DNA of 64,000 nt from Flammula alnicola (lineage: Eukaryota; Basidiomycota; Agaricomycetes; Agaricales; Strophariaceae). A program made the translations under genes and the position numbers. Every line of letters starts with the position of its first letter. Position 1 is the first letter of the stretch. Below are positions 24,574-35,125 of the stretch, in pieces. The stretch spans positions 868,001 through 932,000 of the forward strand of contig JADNRV010000004.1 in NCBI GenBank assembly GCA_015499995.1, written 5' to 3'. Under the pieces are notes generated by a model, which worked only from the letters and a program-made list of their open reading frames with translations, did no database searches and was not told the DNA's origin.

Positions 24574-27496
24574 ATGGCCCAAGCGTTATTTGATGAGCAT
24601 CCCCTCGAGGAATACTTGCGAGGTTCGTGTATTCCATGGACCCAAACGCGATTTTTTATTTATCTACTTCAATAGAAGCGGGTGAATCACCTATGCTAAT
24701 ACCTGGTATATCACCAGAGTTGGAGCAGGAAATTGACCCCTACTATGGCCTGTACGATGACGATATGTCGGACGAATGTCAACTAGACTGGTGTCCTCTA
24801 ATACTACTCGAGTTTCTTGAGGTAAGAACTTGTGCATTTCTTCTTATTCTTCCCAAATGTGCGCTTTAAGGTATCACTACACCATCAAGATGCCCCAGAC
24901 ACACTATCTCACCTGGGGTAGCCCGCTCTCTAAAAATATCGCTAATGACCGCCATTTGAATTTAGGTTCTTCAATCTGCGGTGTCTTCAGTCCAGTCCCA
25001 GAGTCCGTCAAACTCTTTCATTGAACGCTTCAAGTACAGTGTGATATCGTCGTCTCTACTTGCGCCGTCTCTTTCAACGCCGCATCCGGGTCGTACCCAC
25101 CGCTCTTTGCCCGGAAAGTTGCAACATAGCAGGGCGTCCAGTATGGATCTTGATCGTCCAGCATCACCTTCTCCAATCCCTCCATCTGATCCCTCGTACG
25201 GCCCAATATCATTCGCGGCTGTATTAGCCGCAGTTTTCTTTAGCATTGGATTCCCTTTTTTCCCTTTAATTTTAATGATGGCGACCCTATTTCTCCTGTA
25301 TAACTTCATTTCTATGACCGAGACGTCCAAGCATGACATGACTTCTGTGAGTTTCGGCCCGTCTCGTCCAATAAAATCTATAATCTGGTTTTACAGTCTC
25401 TCAACGCTCTCGATGACCTGGTGGCCGCCAACGATATGTGGGACTCCATCGTACAGGACGCAGTGACCTTCTTGGATAACGAGGAACGCAAGTAAGTGAT
25501 GTTGTAAATATTATGTTGAACCATCTGCTTACCGGTTCGATATTTTCTCCCTCATAGTTCTTCAGGTCCACCTTCACCTTCTACCATCCGCATCGCCCTC
25601 CATTCCTGTTTGCAAACAACGCACACTCAATGCGACAATGTCCGACATCTCTTCTCCGCGCTGACTTCACCAACGGAGTTATCACAACTCTCCGAGATGT
25701 ATGCCCCACCGTCACCCATCAAACCCGGGTTCAGTGCCGAAATTGGCTCCAGACCATTTTCTCTCTCATCTCCCCGCCTCCAGTCGTCACCTATATATTC
25801 GCCTACTACTCCTGAAAGTAAGCGGTCCACCTGGAATGGCCCTTACGCAGGTCTTGCGTATGCTGGCAGCCCGACCAATCCTGTCTTCAGAAGAAGACAT
25901 CGTGTCAATCTCTCGGAATTTTTTCAAGCTGGCGTCAATAGTGCGCCTACAACTCCGTTTATCAGCGCTCTGACCCCAAGTCTTCCCGAGCGATCGATGA
26001 CGGAGGAGCTCGTTAGTAGTAGCACAGATAATTTCTCTCCTCTTCCTTCCCATTTCGGCGCGGCGGCTCTGGATTTGCAGCGGAAGCGGAAGAGTGGGGG
26101 CATGGAAGCCTTTCGTACGCCTCCAGCAAACTATTTCACGTCGGACCTCCGAACTCCTCGTAGTGCTCGCAACAGCATGTTCGTTTCATCAGCATCTTCC
26201 TCATCTAAATTCACCAACGTCCAATCCTCCCGTCATCCGCTGTCCTATTCATCGTTAAACCACTCGTTACAAGGTGCTTTGGCTGCTAAGCGATATGCGT
26301 GTTCGCATCTGCTTGCTCTTCGATTCGGGGACGAGGAAGACGAGGGATATTGGGAAGATGTTCGGAGTGTCATGGGGTTATTGAGTAGCGCACTCTCAGA
26401 TGGATTTTCAAGACTCTCCGAAGCTCTTGATGAAATGGAGCAACAAAATCTCCGAGATCAGAATCCCACTCCTATTGCTACCCCTCAATCTGATATTTTC
26501 GACCACGACGTCGACACTCCAGAGCTTCTGGGCAGCGACCAGGATAATACATTCAGACGGCGCAAGAGTGGCGGCAAGGTGTCATTTGCTCCAATGCCAA
26601 ACCACATTTCGAGATTTGCGGCTCATATAGATGCCATCTCATCTGCCCTGGATGACGCGCGAGATAATCTCGAACAGTGTGTTGCCGCACTCAAAGCAGA
26701 TCCAACTTCCTCAAGCTCTTCAACGCCATCGAAGACCCTACGGCATTCGAGGTCGTTCTCTAGGACTTTATCACCGGCGCAGGACAATGACGCAGAAGCT
26801 GAGGAAATCGAGGCAGTGCAGGCTTATGAGCGCCTGCGTCGCGAGCTCGGCTTGGCCTTGAGGGAGTGCGAGCGAGGTAGGGAACGGCTGATGGAGATCA
26901 TCAACCCACCTCCGATTCCAAGTGAAGACGAGGAAGAGTTTGACGACGTTCCTGGACTCGGCCACGACGCCAGCGATGATTCGGACAAGGCAGACCCGAC
27001 GCCTCCTTCTGAAGATGAAACAGACACAGTAGCGCTGGCCAATGCAGGTCGCTTTCGGACTGCTGTTCTTAATGCCGAAGGAGGGGAAGGAGAGGGGACT
27101 TTAATCGATGACGCAACATCACACCTCCTCTTGACTACCTCAACCCAGCATTTGCCTATGCCGGGTATCGAGGAGGTGTTTGAAGCCGACACGGGTCCTA
27201 AAGTCGTGTTTTCGAGAGAAAAGTCGAAACTATCTCGAGAGGAGCGGATAAAAATTTCCAAGGCACGGAGAGAGAGCGGTTTGGGGTTGAACATCGGCGT
27301 TGGGGCTCCCACTGAGGGCGAGCCAGGTCCAGCAAAGATGGGCATGGAGAAGTGGGGTCCTGGTGGCGAGGTCGTGCAAGAACTGAAAGACGTGATTTGG
27401 AAGGTCAGCGAGAGGAAACGAAAATTGGCGGATTCTGGCGCTGATCTTCAGGTTGCATCCGAGACATCTCCATCGTCGTCGCTGGAGAGCTCGTAA
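24574..27496 (+). CDS. Membrane protein resembling Inp2/vezatin myosin-binding family
   Basis: Exons 24574-24622, 24676-24821, 24966-25346, 25397-25491 and 25558-27496 give 869 residues. The N-terminus (LIPGISPELEQEIDPYYGLY) leads into a segment SFIERFKYSVISSSLL and a hydrophobic hairpin at about 147-180 (SFAAVLAAVFFSIGFPFFPL then LILMMATLFLLYNF). The C-terminal half alternates Ser/Pro-rich disorder with helical stretches (VMGLLSSALSDGFSRLSEAL; HISRFAAHIDAISSALDDAR; YERLRRELGLALRECERGRE). This order of membrane hairpin and coiled helices matches the Inp2/vezatin myosin-binding family, whose yeast member links peroxisomes to myosin V for inheritance. The assignment is from remembered family pattern and should be treated as likely, not certain. 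Peroxisomal location is inference. Confidence 0.55.
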
Positions 27497-28075
27497 CCTC
27501 ATCCGAGCCTCATTCCTGCGAGTTCGTTGCCTCCATTTTATTTATTTTTCCATGGAAGAACGAGGAATCTCATACTACGGGAAGATTCTTTCGTCGCTCG
27601 CGCACCACATTCTTATAGGACGGCCCGCAATCAGTGGTCCGCCGATTATCTTTTTAAAAGTTATTTCATCAACGTTATTGTGTATACTTATGCCAACCCA
27701 CGTTCTTTTAGAAAGGTTTCTCATTTGTTGAAAATGAGTTATATTCGAAACGGTCTTTACATGTTTATACCTTATCTTACTTATACCTAGTATGTAATTC
27801 GACTTCCCATTGGTCCTTCGCAGTAAGTATACAAAATAGATTCTTGGGTTGTTCAGATTTTGAACCTTACGCCGGGTGTAATCTTTCTCCAATCGTCGAT
27901 GGAACCACCACCTCAGCCTGTCAGCTCTACAACATTCTCGTTGTCCGGATAACTCGGCCCGCGGCCCGGCCTGGCATGGTCTCTCTAAGTTTTCTCTTTT
28001 GTTTCCTCCCACTCCCCATTTTTGCGATACCAAGACATATTACTCTTCGTCTACCGACAAACGCACCTTATTGTT
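27497..28075. other. Intergenic region between two plus-strand genes
   Basis: Holds the 3' UTR of the membrane-protein gene and the promoter of the F-box gene. No exon recognised. Confidence 0.45.
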
Positions 28076-29707
28076 ATGGACACCCATTTTGACAGCCCAT
28101 CTGAAGTTGAACCTATTCCGAACCACAAAGATGTCATCAGCCTTCGTCGGCGGAACTCCCTTCTACCCATCTCCACTCTATCTGACAACATCCTCGAGAC
28201 GATATTTCTCATCAATGCTCCTATCTTGGAAGGTGGTGACGCATCTTACTTGGAATTCGTCGCGGATACTCGCACCACTTTGTCCTCGTCACAGGTTTGT
28301 TACCAGTGGCGCCAATTTGCGCTTGGGTACCCTTTTCTCTGGAGCCGTTGCGTCCATTTCAACTACAACAACCCGCACTGGAATGCGCAGTTACTCTTGC
28401 GCTCTGAGCCTTGTCCTATTAGCGTTAAAATCCCGGGAGGATATGGATACATCGAAGATGTCGTTACGCGAATGATGCCCCATTCTTCCAGGATCAAGGT
28501 TTTGGATATCAACCTCGATAGAAGGCATTGGAACAATCTCCTCTTCATGCTAGAAAATGGAATGCCTCTCCTAAAATCCTTCTTTTTGCGCACCATAGAT
28601 GGGGAAGGGTTACAGACAGAATATCTGAGCGTTGAGTATCCACGCTTTATTCTGCCTGGGTCTCTCTTCGCGAACACTCCGAATTTGCAAGAATTTGGCT
28701 GTCAAAACTACCCGTTCGATTTCGAAATACCACCGTCTGTGCTGCAAGGACTAACCAAACTTTCCGTGAAATCCCTACATGAAATCCACGCTCTATCAAT
28801 TACGAAATGGTTGGGGGTCTTATCACAAATGCAGAGTCTTCAAGACCTCTACATTAACAGGGCTGTATCACTCGGAAATGACTTCGTTGAATCGGCGCAT
28901 CATAAAATACAACTTCCCAACCTCTTAAAGCTTTCCCTCAGATCACCCATTATTGAAAGCTCAAATTTATTGGACAGTTTATCCACCCCAAATTTACTCC
29001 TGTGCGACCTTCATATAAACGATGCACAGCCAGGTCGACATCTATCTAAAATCGTTGCTCGTCTTGAATACGATTTTCATTCGCGGTTGGAATACGACAA
29101 GCAGAAGATCTCGCTTCAAATCCAGTCAACTCATCTGAGCTTTGGCAGCCTAGGCCTAGATGATTCGGTTTTGGACTCTATTCCAAACTATCCTGGCTTC
29201 GTCCTGAAAATACACCCCTCCTACATATTAACGAGAAAACAGGTGACCGACAATCTGTTCTCTTGCGCCGCGTTTATGGCATCATCGACAGAAAATACTT
29301 TTCTATCCTCAACCACCACACTACATTTTACCATTCACAACCTGCTAAAATCGGAGACGATAGCACACCAGGCCCTTCTCTCTCCCTTTTTCCGCTCTCT
29401 CGACAAGGTCAAGACTCTGATCCTCGATGTCGTCAACCACTCCCAATTCACGGATCTCCTTCAGCACTTTCGCCAACAGCAAACTTCCAAGTTGTTTATG
29501 CCATCCCTCAGCATCTTGGGTTTCGAGTGCGTAGACTTTAGCGACGAGGAGTTATTCGATGAATTCTTGCAGTTTGTTTGCCAGAGGAAGGAAGCTGGTT
29601 TGGAATTCCAGTCCATACAGTTCGACAAACACGATATCACCCGTCATCAACTCGCCCAACTGGAGAGACTTGGGATAACTGCGGAATTAGTGGTACGAGA
29701 GTACTAA
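28076..29707 (+). CDS. F-box protein, single exon
   Basis: One uninterrupted reading frame of 543 residues. The F-box lies at about residues 28-90: LLPISTLSDNILETIFLI, then SQVCYQWRQFALGYPFLW. The pattern (P-x-x-x-L-x-x-x-I-L-x-x-I-F ... C-x-x-W-R-x-x-A-x-x-x-P-x-L-W) is the form greatly expanded in agaricomycetes. The rest has Leu-rich periodicity without clear repeats. F-box proteins join substrates to SCF ubiquitin ligases through Skp1. An in-frame ATG at 28022 would add 18 residues; 28076 was preferred because the sequence between looks like 5' UTR. Substrate unknown. Confidence 0.8.
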   Translation: MDTHFDSPSEVEPIPNHKDVISLRRRNSLLPISTLSDNILETIFLINAPILEGGDASYLEFVADTRTTLSSSQVCYQWRQFALGYPFLWSRCVHFNYNNPHWNAQLLLRSEPCPISVKIPGGYGYIEDVVTRMMPHSSRIKVLDINLDRRHWNNLLFMLENGMPLLKSFFLRTIDGEGLQTEYLSVEYPRFILPGSLFANTPNLQEFGCQNYPFDFEIPPSVLQGLTKLSVKSLHEIHALSITKWLGVLSQMQSLQDLYINRAVSLGNDFVESAHHKIQLPNLLKLSLRSPIIESSNLLDSLSTPNLLLCDLHINDAQPGRHLSKIVARLEYDFHSRLEYDKQKISLQIQSTHLSFGSLGLDDSVLDSIPNYPGFVLKIHPSYILTRKQVTDNLFSCAAFMASSTENTFLSSTTTLHFTIHNLLKSETIAHQALLSPFFRSLDKVKTLILDVVNHSQFTDLLQHFRQQQTSKLFMPSLSILGFECVDFSDEELFDEFLQFVCQRKEAGLEFQSIQFDKHDITRHQLAQLERLGITAELVVREY

Positions 29708-29916
29708 TCGGGGAGTGTCAACCAGCCCGAGTGCATGAGCGAGATACCCTGTGAAATATATATTTATGCTGCCATTGAATTCGAGGGCATCTGCTTCCTA
29801 AGCCCCTTGCTCACTCTAGTTTGGATCCATGACGATCTCGAAGAACAAACTACTGAGAGACCGAATGTCTGGCCAGCACCTTTTTAATTTACAGGCGCTC
29901 AATTGCCTTTTCGACT

Positions 29917-31333
29917 TCATTCAACCGTGTACTCGGGAGGCAACTCCATGACTTCATCTGATTCTTCGATTTGAGGTAGTCGTACTCCGCTGTCTGTATG
30001 CCTCACAATCCTCGAAGATTGCTGGTTATTGCTTGAAGAAAGAACCAGTCCTCCGATTTCATGAATTGCATGCGCCAGGCAGTCAGTTGCTTGCTGTTCA
30101 TAAGGTCGATCCGCTGATAAGTTTATTTGAGTATCGAACGAATCGTTATTCGATTCGAGAGGAGGGGGCTCGGTGACAGTTTGTGTCATGTTCATGTTCG
30201 ACGGCGTTGGATCCCGGTTTGGGTTAATATCCGTCGATTTTTTGTCCTGCGGGTCCATGAACGGTTCAATGATATTTTGGATGGAGGAACCTCCAGCACG
30301 CAGGTGGATATATAGCCGGGGTGAGGAGGCAGTGACAGACGAGAGGTCGGAATTGGGGACAGCTGACTTTTCCTGGGCGTCGGGGTCTATGAACGGGTCG
30401 ATAATATTTTGAATAGATGAGGCTCCAGCAAGTAGGCGGAGATGTGACTGTGGTGAGGATGCGGTGCGAGATGAGAGGGAATTGGAGACAGCTAACTTTT
30501 CCAGCTGAGGATCTAAGAAAGGGGTGATGACATTCTGGACAGGTGGCTGTCCATGGTGCTGCCGCGATGAATTCAGGGCGCACGTTTTGTCGTTTAGGAT
30601 ATCTCTCAAAGGCTCGACATGGGTTCTTAAACCAGATAGTACGTCCTCGGAGGCTTGAATATTGTGTCCTCTGCGCTTGGGGCACCGGGAGCGATGGAGG
30701 ACGAAAAATATGAGAAGGATGATTACCACCATACTGCCGAGTACTCCTCCTACGATGGCGACAATGTTGACATCTTCACTATGTCTAGCAATCGAGGGTC
30801 TACCGGTTTGAATTATGAGGTAGTCGACAGTGAGAGGTTGTCCGGGCGAGAAGTCAACAGTAATATTGTGCTGACCCAGCGGCAGCAAATTAGTTTGAAC
30901 TAATATCTCGTTATCGGCCAGAGTTATGGCCCTGGGCCCTTCAGGCGGGCCACAATCCACAGGAGAGATTCCATCGATGAAGTATTGGCACGGGTATTCG
31001 ACTTGCCCAATCCCGCTCAATATCGTTTCATTTATACGAAGAGCGGAACTCGTCGAGAGACCGTACAAGGTGAGGGACACGCCTGTGAATATCAAGTTAG
31101 ATATATGGGACCTGCAACAGGATGAAGCCATGAAAAATACCACTGAAATCCAAAAAGATTGATCCACCAGTCCACGTCAAATTTGCTGTACCAAATGCCT
31201 CCCAATCTCCCTGATACTGAAGCCGTGGATCCGTCGAGTCAACACGGAAGCCGACCGAAGTGATTGCAGAGGGGACGACTCTATAGTCTTTGCGGGGGGC
31301 GAAGCCGTTCACGCTCAGTGCCCACTGAGACAT
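29917..31333 (-). CDS. Single-pass membrane protein with repeated cytoplasmic tail
   Basis: Exons 31333-31141 and 31082-29917 give 452 residues. The N-terminal half is a probable extracellular beta domain with N-glycosylation sites (NLT, NET, NIT) and a transmembrane helix at about 170-193 (VNIVAIVGGVLGSMVVIILL). The tail contains three imperfect repeats centred on QNVITPFLDP, QNIIDPFIDP and QNIIEPFMDP, the first two followed by a TASSP run. Such ectodomain-TM-tail proteins are common in agaricomycetes and have no known function. No signal peptide follows the chosen Met, so an upstream exon may be missing. Convergent with the F-box gene, 209 bp away. Confidence 0.7.
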
Positions 31334-32926
31334 CTATGCTATATAACTAACTGATCCGGGAAGTTGAAAGGTGACAAGTCGTGGCTCGAAGCTTAGAGTT
31401 AGAAGGAAGCGGAGGGACTCCACTGACTCGAATCTTTGCTTCATGACGACGATTATCTTGAATGTTCTTATTACCACTGCATTGGGATCTGTATTAGGAT
31501 ATGTATAACGCTTGAAATAGATATACTTATCCTTATAAATTTAAGGGCCCAGGTCAGGGCCGTTGCCTGTTATGGTATGCCGTGAGGTCATGCCGTCGAT
31601 CGCATTGATCGGTGATGGCCGTGCACGTGATGTGACCGACCCCGCCACGCATTTGGCCTTTGCCCGGTGGGTTTTCCCCCGTTCGAGGCCTGGGAACTCT
31701 CGTTCACGGCTCGGAAAACCCCGTTCGAGGAACGCGTGTTCGCGCGTGTTCGGTGGTTGCGTGACCCACGGGGGTTTTACCGTTTTGGCAGGCACGCGCG
31801 CTGCGCACTTGCGCGCGTGCTGCTCCTGCTCGGAGCTTGCTCTCGCCGTCTGCCCTCCTCGGCCCTCGAGGAGAGCACCTGAGCACCTGCCATCCCCTCC
31901 CTCACGCAAAATAGTAGTAGTAGGTTAGACATAATTCAACCTTAAATTTTCGAATATGAAGCCTCCGAGGGCAAATTGTGAGCGCTACGAGGATTCCGAG
32001 CCCAAATTTAAGATTAAGTAGGAGTTAAGCTTAAATTCCTTAAATTCTTTAAATTGGGCTGGTTCAACTCTTAAATTGGGCTGGCGGAACACGGAACGGG
32101 GACTCGGAAAAGCCAGCTCGCTGCCTGCTGCGGCGTCCAGATTTTGCGTTGTACGTACTGGATTGATAAATTCGGACCCTGTTCAGACCCTGGTCGCGAA
32201 CTGGCGTGCCCCCTCCTCTGACATTATGCAATCACCTTCCTGTTGCCGCTGGTTCAGCGGACGGCATTGCACTATATTTTTTCTCGCTGCGCGGCTACAT
32301 TCCCTCCCTACCTAATCCATTTTTGCTCCCTTACTTTTTTTTGTATACTTGTTAGCTAGCTATACAAAACAATAGATTTTTCTAAAATTTCTTGGCCTGC
32401 AGCCTCATTTCTACATATTCTATGGACTTCACTGCATCCTATTGCGTGTGATAACAACCCCGGGGCACCCAGACTTACTTACTTAGTGATGATGCCGCAC
32501 CTAAAGAGGTACAGGCCTTGGTGCGACCCTTTGTCACGCTGTCAGATCGCGCATCTCAAATTTAGCGCGGCTGACAGCCGTGTTAAATCCACGGTAAATT
32601 CAAGCGAATAAACAGACTTATCGTAACCACGGTGAAACGATCCAATACCGGCGAACGCCTCAGTATGAAAAATTTGAAACAAGTACGCTTGAAATACATC
32701 TGCTGATGAAAGTGCAGCATCAGATGGAGGTTCGTAAAATAGCTTGCAGGGGCTATTTCGGGTGCCCTATGAAAGGGCCAGTGTGGAAGCTAGATCGAAA
32801 ATGGTCAAGAAATCCAAACTGCCGTCCAAATATGATGGTCCAAGCGTAACATGGACTTCCCGCGCTCAGCTTTAACCCGCCTAGCTAAATTCTTTTTCAT
32901 TCTTCATTTCCTACATATCCTCCGTC
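31334..32926. other. Non-coding region left of the retroelement, with a GC-rich island
   Basis: 31334-31540 is AT-rich; 31560-31900 is strongly GC-rich with many CG and GCGCG runs; 31930-32090 is AT-rich with two direct copies of TTAAATTGGGCTGG. From about 32460 the sequence probably belongs to the 5' leader of the plus-strand DIRS-like copy. No exon recognised. Confidence 0.4.
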
Positions 32927-34474
32927 ATGAATAACCCTCACAACGCCGTCTGCCCTGATTTCGACTCCGAGGATTTCGTGGACCAACGAAAAACCTTCAT
33001 AGACTTGGGTTTGACTAACGAACAGGCCGTCACCAGTTTAAGCGCTGCGTGGAAACGAACCAACGAGATAAGTATCGCCGCTTGGGATCAAAACATCAAC
33101 GCCGAGAACGCGGCCGCAGAGGCTATTTTGCTCCAACGCCAAGCCGATGAACAAGCGGCTATCCTTTTAAAGGAACAAGAACGTTTAGACGCCGAGAAAG
33201 AGGATAGACGAAAGAATAAGCACAAATGCGCCGAAGTTCACGCTGACCTACCCATTCCAAAGGGAGAGTCCTATTTATACCCCCCAGCAGTTATGAGCAA
33301 ACTCAAGAAGTGGGAGTATATCCCCCTCTATCATTTCACGAACGCCGGTCTCGACGCCGTGGATTTTAACCCGAACTCCGAGAACAACAATATCGGAAAG
33401 CTAATCAAGAACGACGACGGATCAATTGAGTGGCAGGCGGTGACGTCTTCTCGTTCCACGGCGAGTGTGAAAAAAGACAAGGATATCTCGATTAACGACT
33501 TCTGCATAGCAACTCCGCGGTTCATTCGAGCCATGCACGACGCGTCTTGGCCGCAAGATCGGATCACCATGTTCACATTATTCTGGGACGCTGTCCAACG
33601 CCATGACTGGCGCTCTTCCCGCGTCTCCAATGAGACAAAGGCCCTCATGTGGTATCAAGACGACGAGCGTCAAAAATGGCACGCCCACGCCAGCACGGCT
33701 GAGCCAACGACCAAGCTGTATAGCTTGGCTATTATCGACGAGTCTCGTTTGCAAAAGGCTTTACTCAAGGTCGAAGCCGCAGAACGCGAGCAAGTTTTCT
33801 TGCAAGGGGAGAGAGACAGGGTCAGTATTCCTTCTTCTCAAATAAAAGCGCATATAGCTAACCATTACATGCTTTTCTTTCCCCTCTCTTTGAAAATGTT
33901 GCAATTTTGGCCGGCCCCTGCGTGTGTATGCGACGCATGTCGATGTTTTTTGCTGCCGGCCACTGCGTTTGATGACTTCGGTCTACGCATGTCGATGATC
34001 TATTGCCGCTGTTTCGTGGTTTGGGTTGTTCAGAACCGCCACGCTGCTGAGTCGAGCAGACGTTCCCGTGTGCCTGAGCGCGAGAAAGGGGGAAGGCCCC
34101 ATAAGCGCTCGCCCTCACCTGCTATGAAGCGCTGTCGTTCAGCCTCTCCAGCGCCGCGTACGACTACAGGTCGTCAGGATTTTTTACGCAGCACAGGCTC
34201 CTCAGGTGCCAAAGTCTGTGCTGTTTGCCTCGGGCGCCAGAGTCACCGTTTCAGCGAATGCCGTGCAACGAGGATCTGGGACAACTCCCAGGACACTCTC
34301 TGTTCTCGGAACTCCAAAGGAGAGCTCATTGGTCGTACCTCGGGCGCCTTATTCTGCCTCGACTGGCAGATCGGCCGCTGTTCAGCTACCCGTCACGACG
34401 ACCGACACAAATGCTCGGGTTGCAATGCCTCTACCCACGGAGCCAGCTCATGTCCTCGAACGGAGAAAGTATGA
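32927..34474 (+). CDS. gag: Gag-like protein of the DIRS-like element
   Basis: Open for 515 codons from the ATG at 32927. A Lys/Glu-rich helical region (residues about 60-110) precedes a folded-looking middle. Towards the C-terminus there is a basic Ser/Arg-rich stretch and two zinc-knuckle-like motifs: CAVCLGRQSHRFSEC (Cys-x2-Cys-x5-His-x4-Cys) and CLDWQIGRCSATRHDDRHKC followed by SGC. Bases about 33822-34030 start GTCAGT and end TTCAG and encode atypical Cys/Phe-rich text, so they are probably an intron even though the frame stays open. Gag packages the element RNA in the cytoplasm; function by family analogy. Confidence 0.75.
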   Translation: MNNPHNAVCPDFDSEDFVDQRKTFIDLGLTNEQAVTSLSAAWKRTNEISIAAWDQNINAENAAAEAILLQRQADEQAAILLKEQERLDAEKEDRRKNKHKCAEVHADLPIPKGESYLYPPAVMSKLKKWEYIPLYHFTNAGLDAVDFNPNSENNNIGKLIKNDDGSIEWQAVTSSRSTASVKKDKDISINDFCIATPRFIRAMHDASWPQDRITMFTLFWDAVQRHDWRSSRVSNETKALMWYQDDERQKWHAHASTAEPTTKLYSLAIIDESRLQKALLKVEAAEREQVFLQGERDRVSIPSSQIKAHIANHYMLFFPLSLKMLQFWPAPACVCDACRCFLLPATAFDDFGLRMSMIYCRCFVVWVVQNRHAAESSRRSRVPEREKGGRPHKRSPSPAMKRCRSASPAPRTTTGRQDFLRSTGSSGAKVCAVCLGRQSHRFSECRATRIWDNSQDTLCSRNSKGELIGRTSGALFCLDWQIGRCSATRHDDRHKCSGCNASTHGASSCPRTEKV

Positions 34475-34817
34475 GCCCACCACGCCATACATATGGCGCG
34501 CTTGGCGGGATGCGCTGGCAGACGCACACATCCTGGACAAGTACTCTGATGTGGTCACTGGCCTGCGCTACGGTTTTCGCGTTAACTTCCCTGAAATCTC
34601 GGCTACACAAGTCCCTCCGAATCGTCCTTCCGTTGCTGAATTCCGCTCCCATTTCGACTCTATCATTGCAGCTGAACTCGACAAAAATAGATACATTGGC
34701 CCATTCTCACGTACGCAACTCGAACATCTTATCGGGCCTTTCCAGACATCTCCTTTCTCCATTATCCCCAAAGCCGGCAAAGTCGACAAATACCGCATTA
34801 TCCAGAACTTCTCCGGG
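34206..34817 (+). pseudogene. Truncated reverse transcriptase of the plus-strand copy
   Basis: In a frame overlapping gag, the segment around 34480-34817 encodes the N-terminal part of reverse transcriptase (RYGFRVNFPEI, FSIIPKAGKVDKYRIIQNFS), then diverges. The palm domain with the catalytic aspartates is missing, so this copy cannot encode a working enzyme. Confidence 0.75.
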
Positions 34818-35125
34818 CAACGCCGGAAAAGATATACATTTCTAGGTCAATTACATAATGTCATAATGTAGCCAGTAACAAATTCGACGTGAGCGGATGT
34901 GCGTGCACCAGCCATGTCTAATTTTGGGGAAAGAAGAACCACCCGAGTCCGAGTCTGTGGTGGCTTCTTTAATTCCGAGATGAAAGAGTGGGCTGTGATT
35001 CTCACCAGAAAATCCGTAGAGAAAAGGATGAGTTTAAAATCTCCCAAGAGCAATAGGAGCTAGACGATGCTTTAAACGAAATCCGTTGAGGAAAAAACCC
35101 CAAAAGTAGGAGGTCAGAGCTCACA

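Larger units (their letters stand above)
32859..34817 (+). mobile_element. 5' part of a DIRS-like retrotransposon, plus-strand copy
   Basis: From CCCGCGCTCAGC at 32859 to AACTTCTCC near 34817 this matches, inverted and at about 99 percent by eye, the minus-strand copy ending at 51125. It carries an intact gag frame and the first part of reverse transcriptase, then stops abruptly: the sequence after 34817 differs from the continuing minus-strand copy. The true 5' end may lie further left. It also preserves the uninterrupted site into which element B inserted in the other copy. Confidence 0.8.

Noticed and set aside
31563..31928. Open frames on both strands in the GC-rich island
   Set aside because: GC-rich sequence lacks stops by chance; text has no domain and no splice context.
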